Positions 11,778 through 23,480 are shown, counted from the stretch's first letter. The stretch is DNA of 64,000 nt from Blasia pusilla (GCA_050084515.1 CM114271.1:31248001-31312000); one strand, 5' to 3'. Numbers and translations are program-made. Notes: generated by a model from the letters alone, not told the origin.

Positions 11778-12904
11778 CAATCCGTAATTCTTGAAATAGA
11801 TGTTAAATACTTATGCTTCAAATGGTTTTTGGATTAGTAAAAAATTTGTAATTAAGAAAGTGAGGGTCAAATAGGGAAAAAAATCTAAAAAATGTTATTG
11901 AAGGGTATTTTTTATAGGCATATTTAAATTAAGTCGACTTAAAATAGGGAGGGTGAAATACCGCACGTGGAATATAGAACATATGTACTCTAATATCCCC
12001 GAGTTTGAAACTCTCATGGACAATCTTTGCAATTCCAAGATGTAGTCATGGAAACCATCCATACCCCTCAAAATGTAGGATCGTATCTTCTCTAATGTAA
12101 GTTGGAAACACTAGTCTAATCATGCCTCTCTTATGGCCATGTTGAATTCATTTTTGGAAATTTTTTCTTCCCTCTTGGCACTATTATTGGACTCAATTCG
12201 GTTATCTCTCGTTCTCGATGACCCAAACCCACTAGACATATCGCTCGGAGAAAGAAGATAAGAAGATCTCTTACAAAAACCAACGAAATAAATGTACGAG
12301 TTGAGATAAGGAAGTACTCAAAAGATAATGATGGGAGATACTAAAAAAATGGCTCGAGCAATGTACACGCGCTTGAGTAATGGAATGGGGGTCTCAATTT
12401 AGGGTTGGGAACTCAAAGGGAATATATGCGTGTTTAGATAAGTTTCCTTGACCACCTCTACATCCACCATGTGCTAAGAAGAACCAATGAAACAAATCTA
12501 AAACTCAAGTCTGTGAATCGGAAATCTCAAAATCACCAAACAAGTTTAGTGACACAAGAGATTTCTACACCCACAGCCTCTCACTTAATGTGGAATTAAT
12601 TAGAGTTTGTTTAAGAAACAACAAGGAGCGCAAATATCCAAGTTGGTCGCCAAAAAAATCCAACTATCCCCAAAAGGCATGCAATGGATTTTCCCCAAAT
12701 TCCTAGCGACCTTGAAATACCTAAGTTCTCAAGGCACCAACAAAATTTGGAGCCTAATCCATAAAATTTCTCAAAGAAAAGGAGGAAAATATGGAAAATC
12801 ATGAAAATTGGAGTTAATTAGCCCCTAATCCCTTCATTATAAGCATTTAGGGACCCACTTGTGAGCCCTTTGCTTATGGGTTTTCTCCCAAAATAGGTTT
12901 GGGA
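11778..12904. other. No recognisable gene
   Basis: AT-rich, low-information sequence. The overlapping 63-65 codon frames near 12610-12800 on both strands have no recognisable features. Confidence 0.4.
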
Positions 12905-13417
12905 AGGGAGAAGAGGGTGGAGGCATGTTTGAATTTAGCCTCCACCAATCCCAGAGTGCCACATGTCGATGCGGGGTTCACGAGATCTGGGCCAAACGTA
13001 GGTTTGGCGGGTAAGTCCAAGTCGTACACATGGCAACGCCCCATTCGTTGGATGGATGGTGGGCTACGGTATGGTTGGGCAGACTAGTACGCGGGATGGG
13101 GCGAGCTAGGCATGAGTTGGGTGCAGAATGGGCACGGCCCCATGAGCCTACGCGCGCGCTGGGGCGAGCTAGGCGCGGGCTTCTAAGCACAGGCTTTTCG
13201 CAAGGCTAATGTGATCGACACGAAAAATGGGGGTGGCTTGACGCAGGCCCAACTCCTCCGCGATGTGAGCTACAAATTGGGTGTTAAAAATGGATGTCAA
13301 ACGAGATATGGACTAGCCGAGCAATGGTGGAATGCTGGGTTGGCACGGGCTTGGGAGTATGTGGGCCTATGGAGCCCGCGCCCAGGCCCGCACGGACATA
13401 AGTCTGCATGCAACCTT
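12905..13417. mobile_element. GC-rich Mutator-like fragment (right end present)
   Basis: This segment is compositionally like the element at 13797-14248, with GGGC/GCGGGC-rich words. It ends with the same right terminus, a GCAACCTT end near 13410-13417 preceded by a GGACATAAGTCTGCA-like subterminal block. The left end is not clear, so the start given is approximate. The long open frames inside are a by-product of GC-rich repeats. Confidence 0.45.
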
Positions 13418-13796
13418 GGCCCGCCCTCTGGGCATGCTTCGGGCTCTATGCAGGTCAAAATCAAGGGTCGGAAGGGGAGAATGGGGAAGGTGCGATTATA
13501 ATTTCATATTTAATTTTGATTTTTATTTATTTATTCAATAAATATATGTAGTCCTTTTATTTTGATTAAGGGCTAAAATCAAGGATCGAAAGGAGAGAAT
13601 GGGGAAGGTGGGGTTCCCCTAGAGAATCACATAAGTACTTATAGGTGGGGACACTCTCCCTCTCTACGTGCTCCAACCCTTAAACCAAGAACTAATTATG
13701 ATGTGTGTTTGGCCATGTTTCAAGTTCAAGCTAAGCGACGCACTGTAAGGAATTAATTGACGTGCTCTCGTCTACGCAAGCAACTTGGGGAGATTG

Positions 13797-14248
13797 CAAG
13801 GTTGCACAAAAACGGACGTGTCCATCCATGGGACGGACATGCTCGGACTGCACCCGAGCCCGCCCCAAGCGAGGCGGGCTAGGCGGCTCAAGGCTGATTA
13901 GACGCGGGCTAGGGTGGGCTCAAGGCTGATTGGGCACGGGCTCTAAACGGGCACGTGCGGGCTCCAAGCGGGCAAGTGCGGGCTCAGAGCTCATAAAATT
14001 TTGGTCTTGTGGACCAAATTTTGCGGGCCTTGAGCCCGCATGCGGACTTAGGGAGGGCCTCCAACCCGCACCTAGGGCCCGCGCTGAGCCCGCCCTAGGC
14101 GAGGCTGCGGGCCACGTAGCGGGTGTGGGTTGCGGGCAGGCTCGGGTGCGGGCCCCGTGCCCGGGTACCCACGCCTGCACGGATATGTTCGTCAATAGGA
14201 CGAACATGGACGTGTCCGTGGACACGGACTTTGTCCGTGTGCAACCTT
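13797..14248. mobile_element. Non-autonomous Mutator-like element (MULE), 452 bp
   Basis: The termini are inverted: the left end starts CAAGGTTGCACA and the right end is GTGTGCAACCTT. Further subterminal inverted blocks carry GGACGTGTCC-like sequence. The element is flanked by a perfect 9-bp direct repeat, GGGAGATTG, at 13788-13796 and 14249-14257. A 9-bp duplication is the hallmark of Mutator-superfamily transposition. The interior is a GC-rich array of GCGGGCT-type words and encodes nothing credible. Similar elements are at 34531-35086, near 30770-31837 and near 12905-13417. Confidence 0.75.
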
Positions 14249-14257
14249 GGGAGATTG

Positions 14258-15431
14258 GTCAAGGCATCCTACGGAGACAATACGCACTTGGGGAGGCTCC
14301 AATCGATTATCATTTGGCGCCTTCTTGGCTATCTAGGGAATGCACAACCGGTTAATCAAGTCTTGGGACTCAATCTAAGTCTTCCGCTTGCAAAGCTCAA
14401 GGTTGAGAGTGCTTCCGGGTGAAGCTAGGTGAAATATAGGACGGACTCTACGATGTGTAGATATAAAGAGACCTTATCATTTTTGGACTTTGGTTTGGAC
14501 TTCCATTTTTCATGGAGATAAGATACATTTTCAAGTCTGGTATTAAATAATATAAATTCTAAAATGCTAAAATAATAATGCCCTACTGATTGCTAAATCT
14601 TTTCACACTCGAGCTTAACTACGTGAATGAGAATTTGGAAATTAAATAAATAGAGTTTCAAACAAAATTTTGAGACTAGTAAAATAAGATAAAAATATTA
14701 ATTATTCATAATAATAAAATTATCCATATCAACTTAACAACTTATGTCTCCTTAAGATATGGGGGAAAATAAATTTAATAAATATTTATTCCTTAAGTAT
14801 AAATAAATAAAAGGACTACATATATTTATTAAATAAATAAATTTAAATATGAAATGATAACCTTATACCTTACTCAAAACATATCTTTGATTTCATTTCC
14901 TTGAATTTGACTGATTTGGGCGTCGGCTGATTTTTTATATTATTGGATTTGGATTGAAAAAATTCCATTAAAGATAGTTTTCTATCTTTTCTTATTCAAG
15001 AAGATGATTTTGAGATAAAAAATCAATCAAAACTATGTAACCTTCCTACATTTTTCACCATATAGGACCATCTAAGAAAAAATTGAATTGCAAAATTCTT
15101 AACCATGGTGAAAATGATAGAAAAAATCACATTCAAAATAATAAGAAATCAGGTAATACTTCAAAAGCCTTCATCACAAAAGTTAGAGGGTGCTAATTTT
15201 AATTAAATTTCCACACAAAATCTAATAGTGCCAACTTTCATATTAATTTGATATCAAATTAATCATTTTGGATATTAATTTTTTATATCAATCAACTTTC
15301 AATGCAAATTTTAAGCACACAATTTTCTATGAAAAAATATTTAAAAAGTTAATGTGTGAGACCCATATTATATTCTAATTGATATCAAAATGACATAGCT
15401 CTAAGGTTTGTAATGTTCAAGGATAGAACCT
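14258..15431. other. AT-rich spacer
   Basis: Very AT-rich sequence between the Mutator-like element and the Gypsy-type retrotransposon. No coding motif is visible. The last five bases (AACCT, 15427-15431) are the left copy of the target duplication of the retrotransposon. Confidence 0.5.
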
Positions 15432-15950
15432 TGTCATGTCTTTTAGGATAGATCGGTGAGATCTAGTAGAGCGTTTTTGTGAGTAGTGGAGGACAGGCTC
15501 AGTAGTTAGAGGATGACCTGCCAAGGCCCCGTGAAATTTGCGAGAGCAGGTTTCCCCTTCGTTTCGGCTCATTTGGAGCCTTATCGAGGAACTTACTATT
15601 TTAAGTAAGTACCATTTTGAGTATATGATCGACTTTCTATTTTTGTTAAGTGGCCCTTGACCTCCTACATGAGGTCAAGAGCCAAGGAGGTGACTTGGGA
15701 GCATAGGTTACCATGGAGAGAGAGCTTAGAAGAGGAAACGGTATACCTCAAGGAGAGAGAGCTTGAGAGCTAATTCTCTCTTTGTTGAACCTCTTGGTAT
15801 GAGGCGGCGGAGCTTTGGTCTTGCTTGTCTTATATGTGTAACCCAAGCCTCTCATTAGGAGAGTGGGTTTGGTTTCACATTGAGAGAGACATGTGAGAGT
15901 GCACACATGTGAGAACTATGGTGTTGTGAGAGAGATTGGATCTTATTTTA
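15432..15950 (+). repeat. Terminal repeat A1 (5' LTR-like)
   Basis: About 519 bp, homologous along its whole length to 25041-25560. It begins TGTCATGTCTTTTAGGATAG and ends at the shared TTGGATCTTATTTTA. Immediately afterwards it runs into leader sequence (ACAAATAGAGAATGAG) and not into block B, unlike the 3' copy. The same A-to-leader junction is seen in a fragment at about 49325-49520. Confidence 0.85.
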
Positions 15951-17650
15951 CAAATAGAGAATGAGTGAGTGAGAGAGCTTCAAGGGGAGCTCATTGGTCA
16001 CTCGTTGGTTTGGCAGGTTGGGGATTGTATTCCCCCTTTAGCAGTTCATGGGAGTGCTCACTGGAGCAAGAGCCACTTACATGTGATGTTCCCTTTGCCG
16101 ATTTTTCGTGTGGAAGAGTGGCGTGCGGAAGCGCTGCCCAATTTTTTATAGGGATTGAGTATGGGAGCGGGTTGCCTCATGCCAGTGATCTTGGGAGCAC
16201 CATGTAGCTTGCTGATTTGTGATCTTACATGTTTTACATTTTCGTTGGGAGAAATCAGCGCGGAAGCGCAGCCAAATTTTGTGTAGGAGAAAGAGACATT
16301 GGGCTTTACAATAGTCCCCGTCAATTTTTACGAGAATGTCTGATTCCAAATATTTTTTGATGTTGTTCTAGATCGTGAAGCTGTATATGTTGTGCAACAA
16401 ATGGTGCGCAATTTGGAATTGCAAGCAAAAAGTTATGGTCAATCTTGCAAAACTAAACTGCCATTGCTAGGCAAGTTTCAGGGTTAAATTATTCAAACCC
16501 TGAACGAGTCGCCGCGCCGGCGGCGGCCATCGCCGTCATAGTCACCGTCAACGGTCGACTATCACCATCAATGGTCAACCGTCAAAGGTCCACTGTTGGC
16601 CGCCGCTGCCGCCTAGCGTTGCTCAGAGCCGCGTTCGTCTGTTGTCCACCCTTTGGTTGCCATTGCCGCCATTACGGAGTGGAGGGTCTTCCATGACCAC
16701 CGTTGATTCTCTGACTTACGCCGCCACCACGTACTTTGGTTTGGCCGCCACCGTCATCATAGTTTTGTCATCAACCAGTGATGGCAGGTGACCATGGGTT
16801 ATGGTGTTTGAGTTTTCATTTGATGTTGCTATGTTGGGATTGGTAGCCGCTCGACGATGATAAAGTACCGTGTCGTGACGCCCGTAGCCGCAATGCGTTG
16901 CCAATTGCCGCGTTGTGCCGCATGTGGCTACACCGCACCATCTTGATCGTGGAGCCGCTCCTTCACTAAGGTGCAGAGCATGTGAATTGCTGATTGAGGA
17001 GGGTATGTCGCTGAGTGCCGTGCCGTTTGTAGCCGTTCCATGCCGTCAGTGCCGCACGAGACCGCTGGACCTGCACCGCACATCGAGGAGGTTTGAGCAA
17101 CATCAGTATGAGAGGAGTAAGACTTGCTGATTGGAGGAGTTGTCTTCATGACTTAGTTGGGGACAAGATTTGCAGTTGCCGAGGAGCGATATCGACATTA
17201 TTGTCAGGTTACCCATTCTGGTCTCTTACCCTACACGTGTGAGGGATTTCCGGATATTGGGAAGTTACTTGGGATATTGGGTTCGTGCTGATGCTAGTAG
17301 CATCGATGATGTATGGGTTTAGGGGACATAGATGTGTGTGGGTTGTCCACAGTTGAGGATGGTTTGTCGATGAGACAATAGATGGGTTGATTTGCCACAC
17401 CATGCTGCTTGTTGCCGCACAACATACGTCTCAGTGAGAAAGTGTAGATTGAGTGCCGCATGTTTAGTTTGAGTGATTGAGGGATTACTCACGAGATTGA
17501 GAGTGATCATGTGAGAGGGGCACGAGGGCCATCACGGCGTCCTTTCGGGATTTTGAGAGGCGACGTAGTGGACCTAAGAGTAGCTCTAGAGGGTTTACCC
17601 GGAGTGGTGCGAGGTTTTGAGGGTCTCCACGTGAGAGACCACCTTGATCT
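15951..17650 (+). other. Untranslated leader of the retrotransposon
   Basis: About 1.7 kb between A1 and the first Gag-like frame. It is GCCGCC-rich near 16500-16720 and has no credible coding frame. I looked for a primer-binding site complementary to a plant initiator tRNA just after A1 and did not recognise one. Confidence 0.5.
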
Positions 17651-17656
17651 CCTTCT

Positions 17657-18800
17657 GTGTCGTCTTTAGACAAGGGGGAGTATATAGAGGAGTCTGTTAG
17701 TGATCCACCATACACATTGAATGGTCCTACTAGTTGGGCGTACGAGATGGACGACCAGGGTAGAGGACCGCGTAGGTTTTCGGGTGCTGTAGGCACTATA
17801 GAGCTACAGGACTTCATTGCAGAGTTTAGGAGTTGGTGTGACTCACTACGGGCTAGGAACTCTAGAGAGTTCAACCCGTTTACAACATAGAACCGTATGT
17901 TCTAGCATTTAGAGGGGGCGCCCATGGACGATTACCATGAGTTCTCCCACAGATATGCCCAAGAGATTGAGGCATGGCGACTCTACTATGACCCACACTA
18001 TGTGTCATGGACGGAGCCATTGATAGATAAGGAGGAGGAGTCAGGAGAGACTACTTCCTCTTCCACTAGTGATGTTTTAGGAGGGGTCACTCGCATTGGA
18101 GTAGTTGCACCATCTAGTCGGGTTCGTCCCAGGTTCAACCTCGTGGTTGAGTTCTTTGTTGGGTTGAGGGCAAGCTACCAGGGGGTACGGATGGAGAAGT
18201 TGCGGAGCATCCACGACTTCCAAAGGCACCCGGGTAAGAGTTTGCGTAAGGCTTACACTTCCTTGCGCCGGTTGATCAATGTCACTCAGGGATGACGGAA
18301 GCTCAGGCTATCTAGTCATGGTATGCGATGTTGGACCGGACCCTGCGGACATGGGTGCGGGAGGGGTGCTTCTTATGAACACCTCCCTACTTTGAGAGAT
18401 GTTTTTAGGACCGCCAAGAACATTGAGCGCAACATGGCTGAGGAGAGCGTATCCACCATGGGTTCTAGGCGAGAGCATTCACAATTATCTATACCACATG
18501 TGCAACAACGTGGACTCCGAGATAGGTCGATTGTGGCACCACAAGCTCAAGGAGGATACCCAAGACCACATAGACCTGTACCTTCATATGCGGCTTAGCA
18601 GCAACCGCCTACTATTACTTGTTGCTCATGTGGTGGAGCCCATCATCAAAGCGATTGCATTCGTCAGGGTCATGGACGTGTTCCTCAACATGGAGAAGGA
18701 GATGGTGCTGCACCATAAGGTTATCAGTGTGACTATTGTCAGAGGTATGGTGATACAGCGCCAGGTGTTTCAGTTTACATCCTGAGTTATGTCTAGATCG
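17657..18800 (+). pseudogene. Gag with CCHC-type zinc knuckles (decayed)
   Basis: Consecutive frames (17657-17890, 17924-18295, 18323-18598 and beyond) carry a retrotransposon Gag layout. An acidic N-terminus is followed by an alpha-helical capsid-like segment, with VEFFVGLRASYQGVRMEKLR then HPGKSLRKAYTSLRRLINV. Then comes a basic linker, and then zinc knuckles. Knuckle 1 (18620-18661) reads CCSCGGAHHQSDC. Knuckle 2 (from 18728) begins CDYCQRYGD and has apparently lost its His and last Cys. Both knuckles are in one frame with a stop between them. Gag packages element RNA into virus-like particles. Stops and frameshifts at about 17888, 18293 and 18596 inactivate it. Confidence 0.7.
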
Positions 18801-18981
18801 AGGGCTAGAGAAGGCACCAGAGTGAGTAGCCGGTCCAGGTGGGGCTAGAGGTTGTGCACCAAGTGGTCTCGTTGGGGGACGAGGAGCTAGAGTTTCCCGA
18901 CAGGGTGGTGGAGCTGCCCATGGAGGAGGTAGAGTCTCACCACTTAGACGCGTCAAGGGAGACGCCGGGCATGAGGCTGGG

Positions 18982-20077
18982 ATGGCTGCTCTAATAGAGC
19001 AGCTACAGGAGCAGATTGCCGCTATGGCATTGAGGTTACCCGATGCCGGATCTGTGGCATCGACATCATATGGAGTAGCCAGAGACATGGAGGATCCTGG
19101 TTGGATGAGTGGGATTGCCCAAATGGAGGCCTCTGTAGTTGTGATGCGTGGAGCAGCCGCAGAGTGGGATCCACAACGAGGGAAAGCCAGGAAACAGACT
19201 AGGCTTCCTCAATCTTTCACATTTTCTGAGGCAATGAGGAACCCATCGATGGGTCCTAATCAGAGTTCTTGGAGAGTTGGTGATGTTATTGGTGTGCAGG
19301 CATGGAGGATGATGGGAGAAGCAAGTGCGACGACTCCTATTGCTGATGCTAAGGAGGGGCATGTGTCGAGCACGTTGTTGGGGGCGGCCACCGTTGTGTA
19401 TCGTGCTCCTTTACTTTCTGTTTCTGATGTTATGACGTTGGGAGTTACGCCCGCCAAGATTTTTTTGCTGGCCGCTACGCTATGTGAGCGTGGAGTTGAA
19501 ATTCTTGCATCACGTTCAGAGGTGATTACAGAGGAGGTGATTGACCTGCCCTTGGAGCGGATGCTTGGGCCGTCCACGTCAGATTCATGGCAGGCTGCGG
19601 CTGCTAGGATGGCGGAGATGCCCGCTAGACTCGTGATAGAGCATGCCAAAGTTTCTCCTGGTGTTGTATTGTTGGATAACGAGGGAGAGTTCTTTGAGTT
19701 GGTGAGTCCTGGAGGTAGAGCTTTTAGTCCACAGCACGTCTTGTTGGATTCAAGAGCGCAACCCTTGATGTTGGGAAAAGTGTCATTCAGAGGATTGGGC
19801 TTGACGAGAGCTGATGTGGAGCGATGTCTATTCCAGATATAGACATCCTTGGGTGGAGGGAGCGTTTATCACCCGACAAGAGGTCGAGGTGAGGATTCGC
19901 CCCAGACATCCTACAGACAAGTCCGTGGTGCGAGCCAAGGCGATAGTGACTGATGTAGAGTCCTACGACGTCTTGGTTGGTGGAGCAGTGTTATACCTAA
20001 TGGGGTTTTTCCCTGGATTAATGGGAGAACTTAGCGTCCTACAGAACAGGATGGTAGTCAAGAGAGGGGCGCCTTAG
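18982..20077 (+). pseudogene. Pol N-terminal region with aspartic protease
   Basis: A long frame (18982-19842) starts with a coiled-coil-like segment (LIEQLQEQIAAMALRL), then a linker, and then the protease active-site region HVLLDSRAQPLMLGK (codons at 19747-19758). Ty3/Gypsy proteases normally have D-S/T-G-A; here the Gly is Arg, a one-base change. The remainder continues after a frameshift at about 19830 in 19814-20077, with VRIRPRHPTDKSVVRAKAIV and ESYDVLVGGAVLYLMG. The latter matches the conserved C-terminal 'YDVLLG' region of retroviral-type proteases. The protease would mature Gag-Pol. The homologous region in the second copy is at about 51330-51559 and 54747-55140. Confidence 0.7.
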
Positions 20078-20105
20078 CTCATTACCCATTCGATTCACAG
20101 GTGCA

Positions 20106-21417
20106 ATGATCAAGCAACGACTAGGAGAGATGGCGAACTTAGCAGCATTTAGTAGTGCCATCATTTGGCCTAGTGATTTGATTGAGGGACATGTCCATAT
20201 AGAGGATACTCCCGTTCTTGACATTTCTATGGAGAGGAGTGTCATGGTAGCCCCATCAGTTCGTGGAGGAGAGGTGCCCCTCTGGGGCTTGACTGAGGAG
20301 CTTCGACGCTTAGCCATTGAGCATGTGCAGACCGCGTGGAGCAAGGCATTTGCACTAGAGTGTGATGGATCACAGGAACCCCATGTAGGCAACAGTGCTG
20401 CTATGACCCCTTTGGACACCACCCTGATTGTATGGTGCATCCCAGAGAAGGGTATTTGGATGTTGGATCTCTTTGGAGGGATCAACATTGGGTTAGCTTT
20501 TATTTTGCACGCTGGAGTGCGCGTGCAACAGTACCTGTATGTGGAGATTGATGATGTTACAAGGTGCGCTTCACTTCATCATGTGGCGCTGTGAAGCCTC
20601 CATTTTCCCGACTTCTTGTCTGCGTCCGACATTCAGTATTACCATAGTTCCCTACTGAGGGGCATTTCATTGTTGGGGGCGCAGGACTTGGAGCGGGTAG
20701 GGACCATAGACTTGGTCATTGCTGGTTGGCCGTGTCAGGGCCAATCGAGTGCTGGACGAGGTAGCGGGTTAGTTGACACTCGGTTCACGTTGTTTTGGGA
20801 GATGATGCGGATCTTGCAACATTTACAGGAGCATCAGCCTCGTTCTCCAACATATATTTTGGAGAATGTGCCAATTTTGGGCAATTCAAGGTCCCGCGTG
20901 GTGACAAGTGCACATTAGGTGCGCGCATGGATCGGCGTGGAATTATTGTTAGATGCGGTGAGTGTGGGTTCATGAACACATCGCTTGCATCTTTGATGGA
21001 CCAACTTGGTACCACACGAGGTGTTACGGAGGGCATTTGCGAGAGTGGAGCGCCCCTCTGATTTGTTGGTGGATTCTATATTGGATCCAGGCCGTTGATC
21101 ACAGGCAATGAGGCTAGATGATCGACCGTCGTTGACTATGGTCAACATGATTGGTAGGCCACATGCCGCCTTTCCCACATTGGTGAGTTTTCCCGCTTCC
21201 TATGCATTCAAGGAGGCCGAACCTGGCTTGGTTTGGGATGACCAAGTATAGAGGTTGGTGGAGCCCAACGCCGATGAGCGAGAGAGAGCGATGGGATTCC
21301 CCACAGGAGTGACGGCAGTACCATCACTATCAGAGGCATCACGACGTCATGTCATGGGTCAGGCGATGGACCTGAACTGCTTGACATGGATTTTCAGCTT
21401 AGGAGTAGCTGAGTAGC
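20106..21417 (+). pseudogene. C5-cytosine DNA methyltransferase domain in pol
   Basis: Single frame (frame 3) from 20106 to 21417, broken only by TGA and TAG stops. Motif I is MLDLFGGINIG (from 20460), the AdoMet-binding F-x-G loop. Motif II is YVEIDD. Motif IV is IAGWPCQGQSSAG, with the catalytic Cys in PCQ (20730-20738). Motif VI is LENVP (Glu-Asn at 20862-20867). Motif VIII lies around THRLHL (20976-20993). The C-terminal part contains PNADERERAMGFPTG and RRHVMGQAMDLNCLTW, in the place of motifs IX-X. These enzymes methylate cytosine at C5 in DNA. It lies between protease and RT, and the same frame continues into the RT N-terminal region (21453-21944). The spacing of motif IV to VI resembles DNMT3/DRM-type or bacterial enzymes; the exact subfamily is uncertain. 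Stops are at 20592, 20916, 20973, 20994, 21096, 21249 and 21415. Confidence 0.9.
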
Positions 21418-21452
21418 ATCATTTGTTGATGCGATAGATCACAATTGTTGCG

Positions 21453-22680
21453 TTGGTGAGCCCCATGCCTACCGAGACGGTTGAGGCAGCGGCTGGGGGC
21501 GAGACCCGAGGAGATCGACACACCAGGGGTGATCGGGAGAGACACCCTTGGACTTCTTGGGATGTTTTGCACGTACGCCAAGAGATGATAGCCACATCAT
21601 GGAGTGTGGTTCCAAGTACTGCACATGGAGATGAGAGTTCTATTGTCTGAGACGGGATTGCACCATAGCAACCACCGACACTCGCGCCGGAGAGTCCTAT
21701 CGTAGTCATGATGGAGACTTGGGAGCCAAATATGGGCCCTAAGTTGACAAGAAGAGAGCGGCGTCATATACACCAATTCCTTAGGAGTTATAGGAGTTGT
21801 TTTGCATTTAGTATGCATGATTTGGGTACGCTAAAGGGTCTAGGGATCCCCATTGAGTTTTCGAGTGGCACGCCGATCTTCCGACAACCCTACAAGTACA
21901 GTGACATGGAGAGGGCTCTGATTCAAAGTAGGAACCAAGACTAGCAGAGATGTTGCATGGAGAGTATGCATCTCCCATTTTCATGCCCGCCAAGAAGGAC
22001 ATGCATGGCAACTGGATGGATAGGCGAATGTGTGGAGATTACCGACCTATCAATCGGCAGATGAAGTCTGATAGGTATGCCATGCCCACCCCTAAGGAGA
22101 TCTTTGATACAATTGGGCATGCAAAGGTCTTCAGTTCATTGGATTTGCGAGGTGGATATCATCAACTGCCTATCAAATTGGAGGACAGGCAGAAGACGGC
22201 ATTTTGGGGCATCGATCCTCACGGGAAGGATTGTTTGTACCAGTGGCGGTTCTTACCATTTGGGTTAAAGAACCCCTTGGCTAAGTTTCAAAGGGTCATG
22301 GATAAGATCTTGGCAGGTCTAGATTTTGCTAAGCGTTATATTGATGACATCGTAGTCTTTAGCGCCACGTTTGAGGAGCATGAGCGACATCTAGAGGAGG
22401 TGTTTCGATGATTGCAGTTACATGGGCTGAAGCTACATCTAGGCAAGTGCAAGTTCTTCTACGATCAGATTGAGTACTTGGGTCATACGATATATCGTGG
22501 AGGCCTTGGTATGCAACAGAAAAAGGTAGAGGCTATTTCACGTATTCCACGCCCTATAGATGTGAGTCGAGTTCGTGCATTCATGGGATTGGCGAACTTC
22601 TATCGAAGGTACGTCAAGGATTTCAGTTCGGTTGCGAAACCGCTAACCTTGATGACCAAGTTGGATCAGGAGTGGCACTA
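21453..22680 (+). pseudogene. Reverse transcriptase (Ty3/Gypsy type)
   Basis: The N-terminal part (21708-21944, frame 3) has PIEFSSGTPIFRQPYKYS, as in Gypsy RT before block 1. After a one-base shift at about 21945 frame 2 gives SPIFMPAKKD, RMCGDYRPIN, FSSLDLRGGYHQ (block with first catalytic Asp), FLPFGLKNP and YIDDIVVFS (22337-22363, second and third catalytic Asp). It continues with LGHTIYRGGLG and RVRAFMGLANFYRRYVKDF to the RNase H junction. Frame 2 then runs, with stops only, to the PHD finger at 24724. The RT copies element RNA into cDNA. A stop at 22409 and others inactivate it. Confidence 0.92.
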
Positions 22681-23480
22681 GGGGCATGAGAAATAGAGAG
22701 CATTTTAGATGCTCAAGGACAGATTGATGTCCGCGCCCATATTGAGGAGACCGATCAAGGGGCTTTGAGCCGTGCTCACCCAGCATGACGATGATGGTAG
22801 AGAGTTCGTGGTGGCTTATGCTAGTCACTTGAACAACGCTGGAGAGGCAAAGTATAGCTCGTATGAGGGTGAGTGCTTGGCTACAATGTGGGTTGTCGCA
22901 CATTTCAGATATTATCTATTCGGCACTTCCTTTACCATCGTTACTGATCATCAGCCACTTAAGTGGTTGATGGAGTCCGACACGCTTACATGGAAGCTTG
23001 CAAGGTGGGCTCTTTTATTGCAGGAGTATGACTTCCAGGTGGTACATAGACCTGGGATGCTCAACCAAGATGCAGATGGTTTGAGCCATAACCCATGCCC
23101 GAGTCAGCGAGATGCGATTGGAGCTCGTTGGCATGGTGAGAGTGATGAGGAGAAGGTGCCAGGATGGCACGCATCAGCCTATTTGGGCTTGTTGGCTATG
23201 GAGAGCCAGATTATTGAGACTTCGATGGTGAGGTCTGATGGACAGTCCTTAGACCCAGAGGCCGGTGAGGAGACGACAGGTGGCCGAGACATTCATGACA
23301 ATGGAGTGGTCTTGGAGTACCTGCGTATCGGCAGCGTCGCGAGCACATTGGGTGCTAGAGAGCGGGATCGGATCCTACAACGCACCAGACGGTTCCGGTG
23401 GGAGGGCACACATGTGTTGCGAGTGTGGGAGGATGGTAGAGTGCGTGTAGTGCCTCATCCTTCGCAGAGAGCACGTTTGG
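22681..23480 (+). pseudogene. RNase H domain and linker
   Basis: Follows RT in the same frame. Recognisable blocks are VVAYASHLNNAGEAKYSSYE (conserved Glu) and FTIVTDHQPLKWLM (conserved Asp in TDH), then the usual WALLLQEYDFQVVHRPG and the NQDADGLSH tail that ends Gypsy RNase H domains. The domain removes the RNA strand of the RNA:DNA hybrid. The start of the domain carries several TAG/TGA stops (22679-22770), one of which (TAG after the TGGCAC/TGGTTC codons) also occurs in the second copy. Confidence 0.88.

Noticed and set aside
13920-14422. Overlapping 99-141 codon frames
   Set aside because: They lie across a Mutator-like element with GC-rich repeats and its flanks, with no protein-like conservation.
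16058-17510. Short frames in the retrotransposon leader
   Set aside because: They occur on both strands with no Gag-like or other motif. The leader is more likely untranslated.
18615-20488. Antisense frames of 129-157 codons
   Set aside because: They are shadows of gag-pol on the other strand, with no motifs.
20106-21417. Bacterial restriction-modification gene or host DNA methyltransferase gene
   Set aside because: The domain is in frame with Gypsy RT, lies between protease and RT, and a remnant sits at the same place in a second copy. There is no adjacent restriction enzyme and no intron structure.
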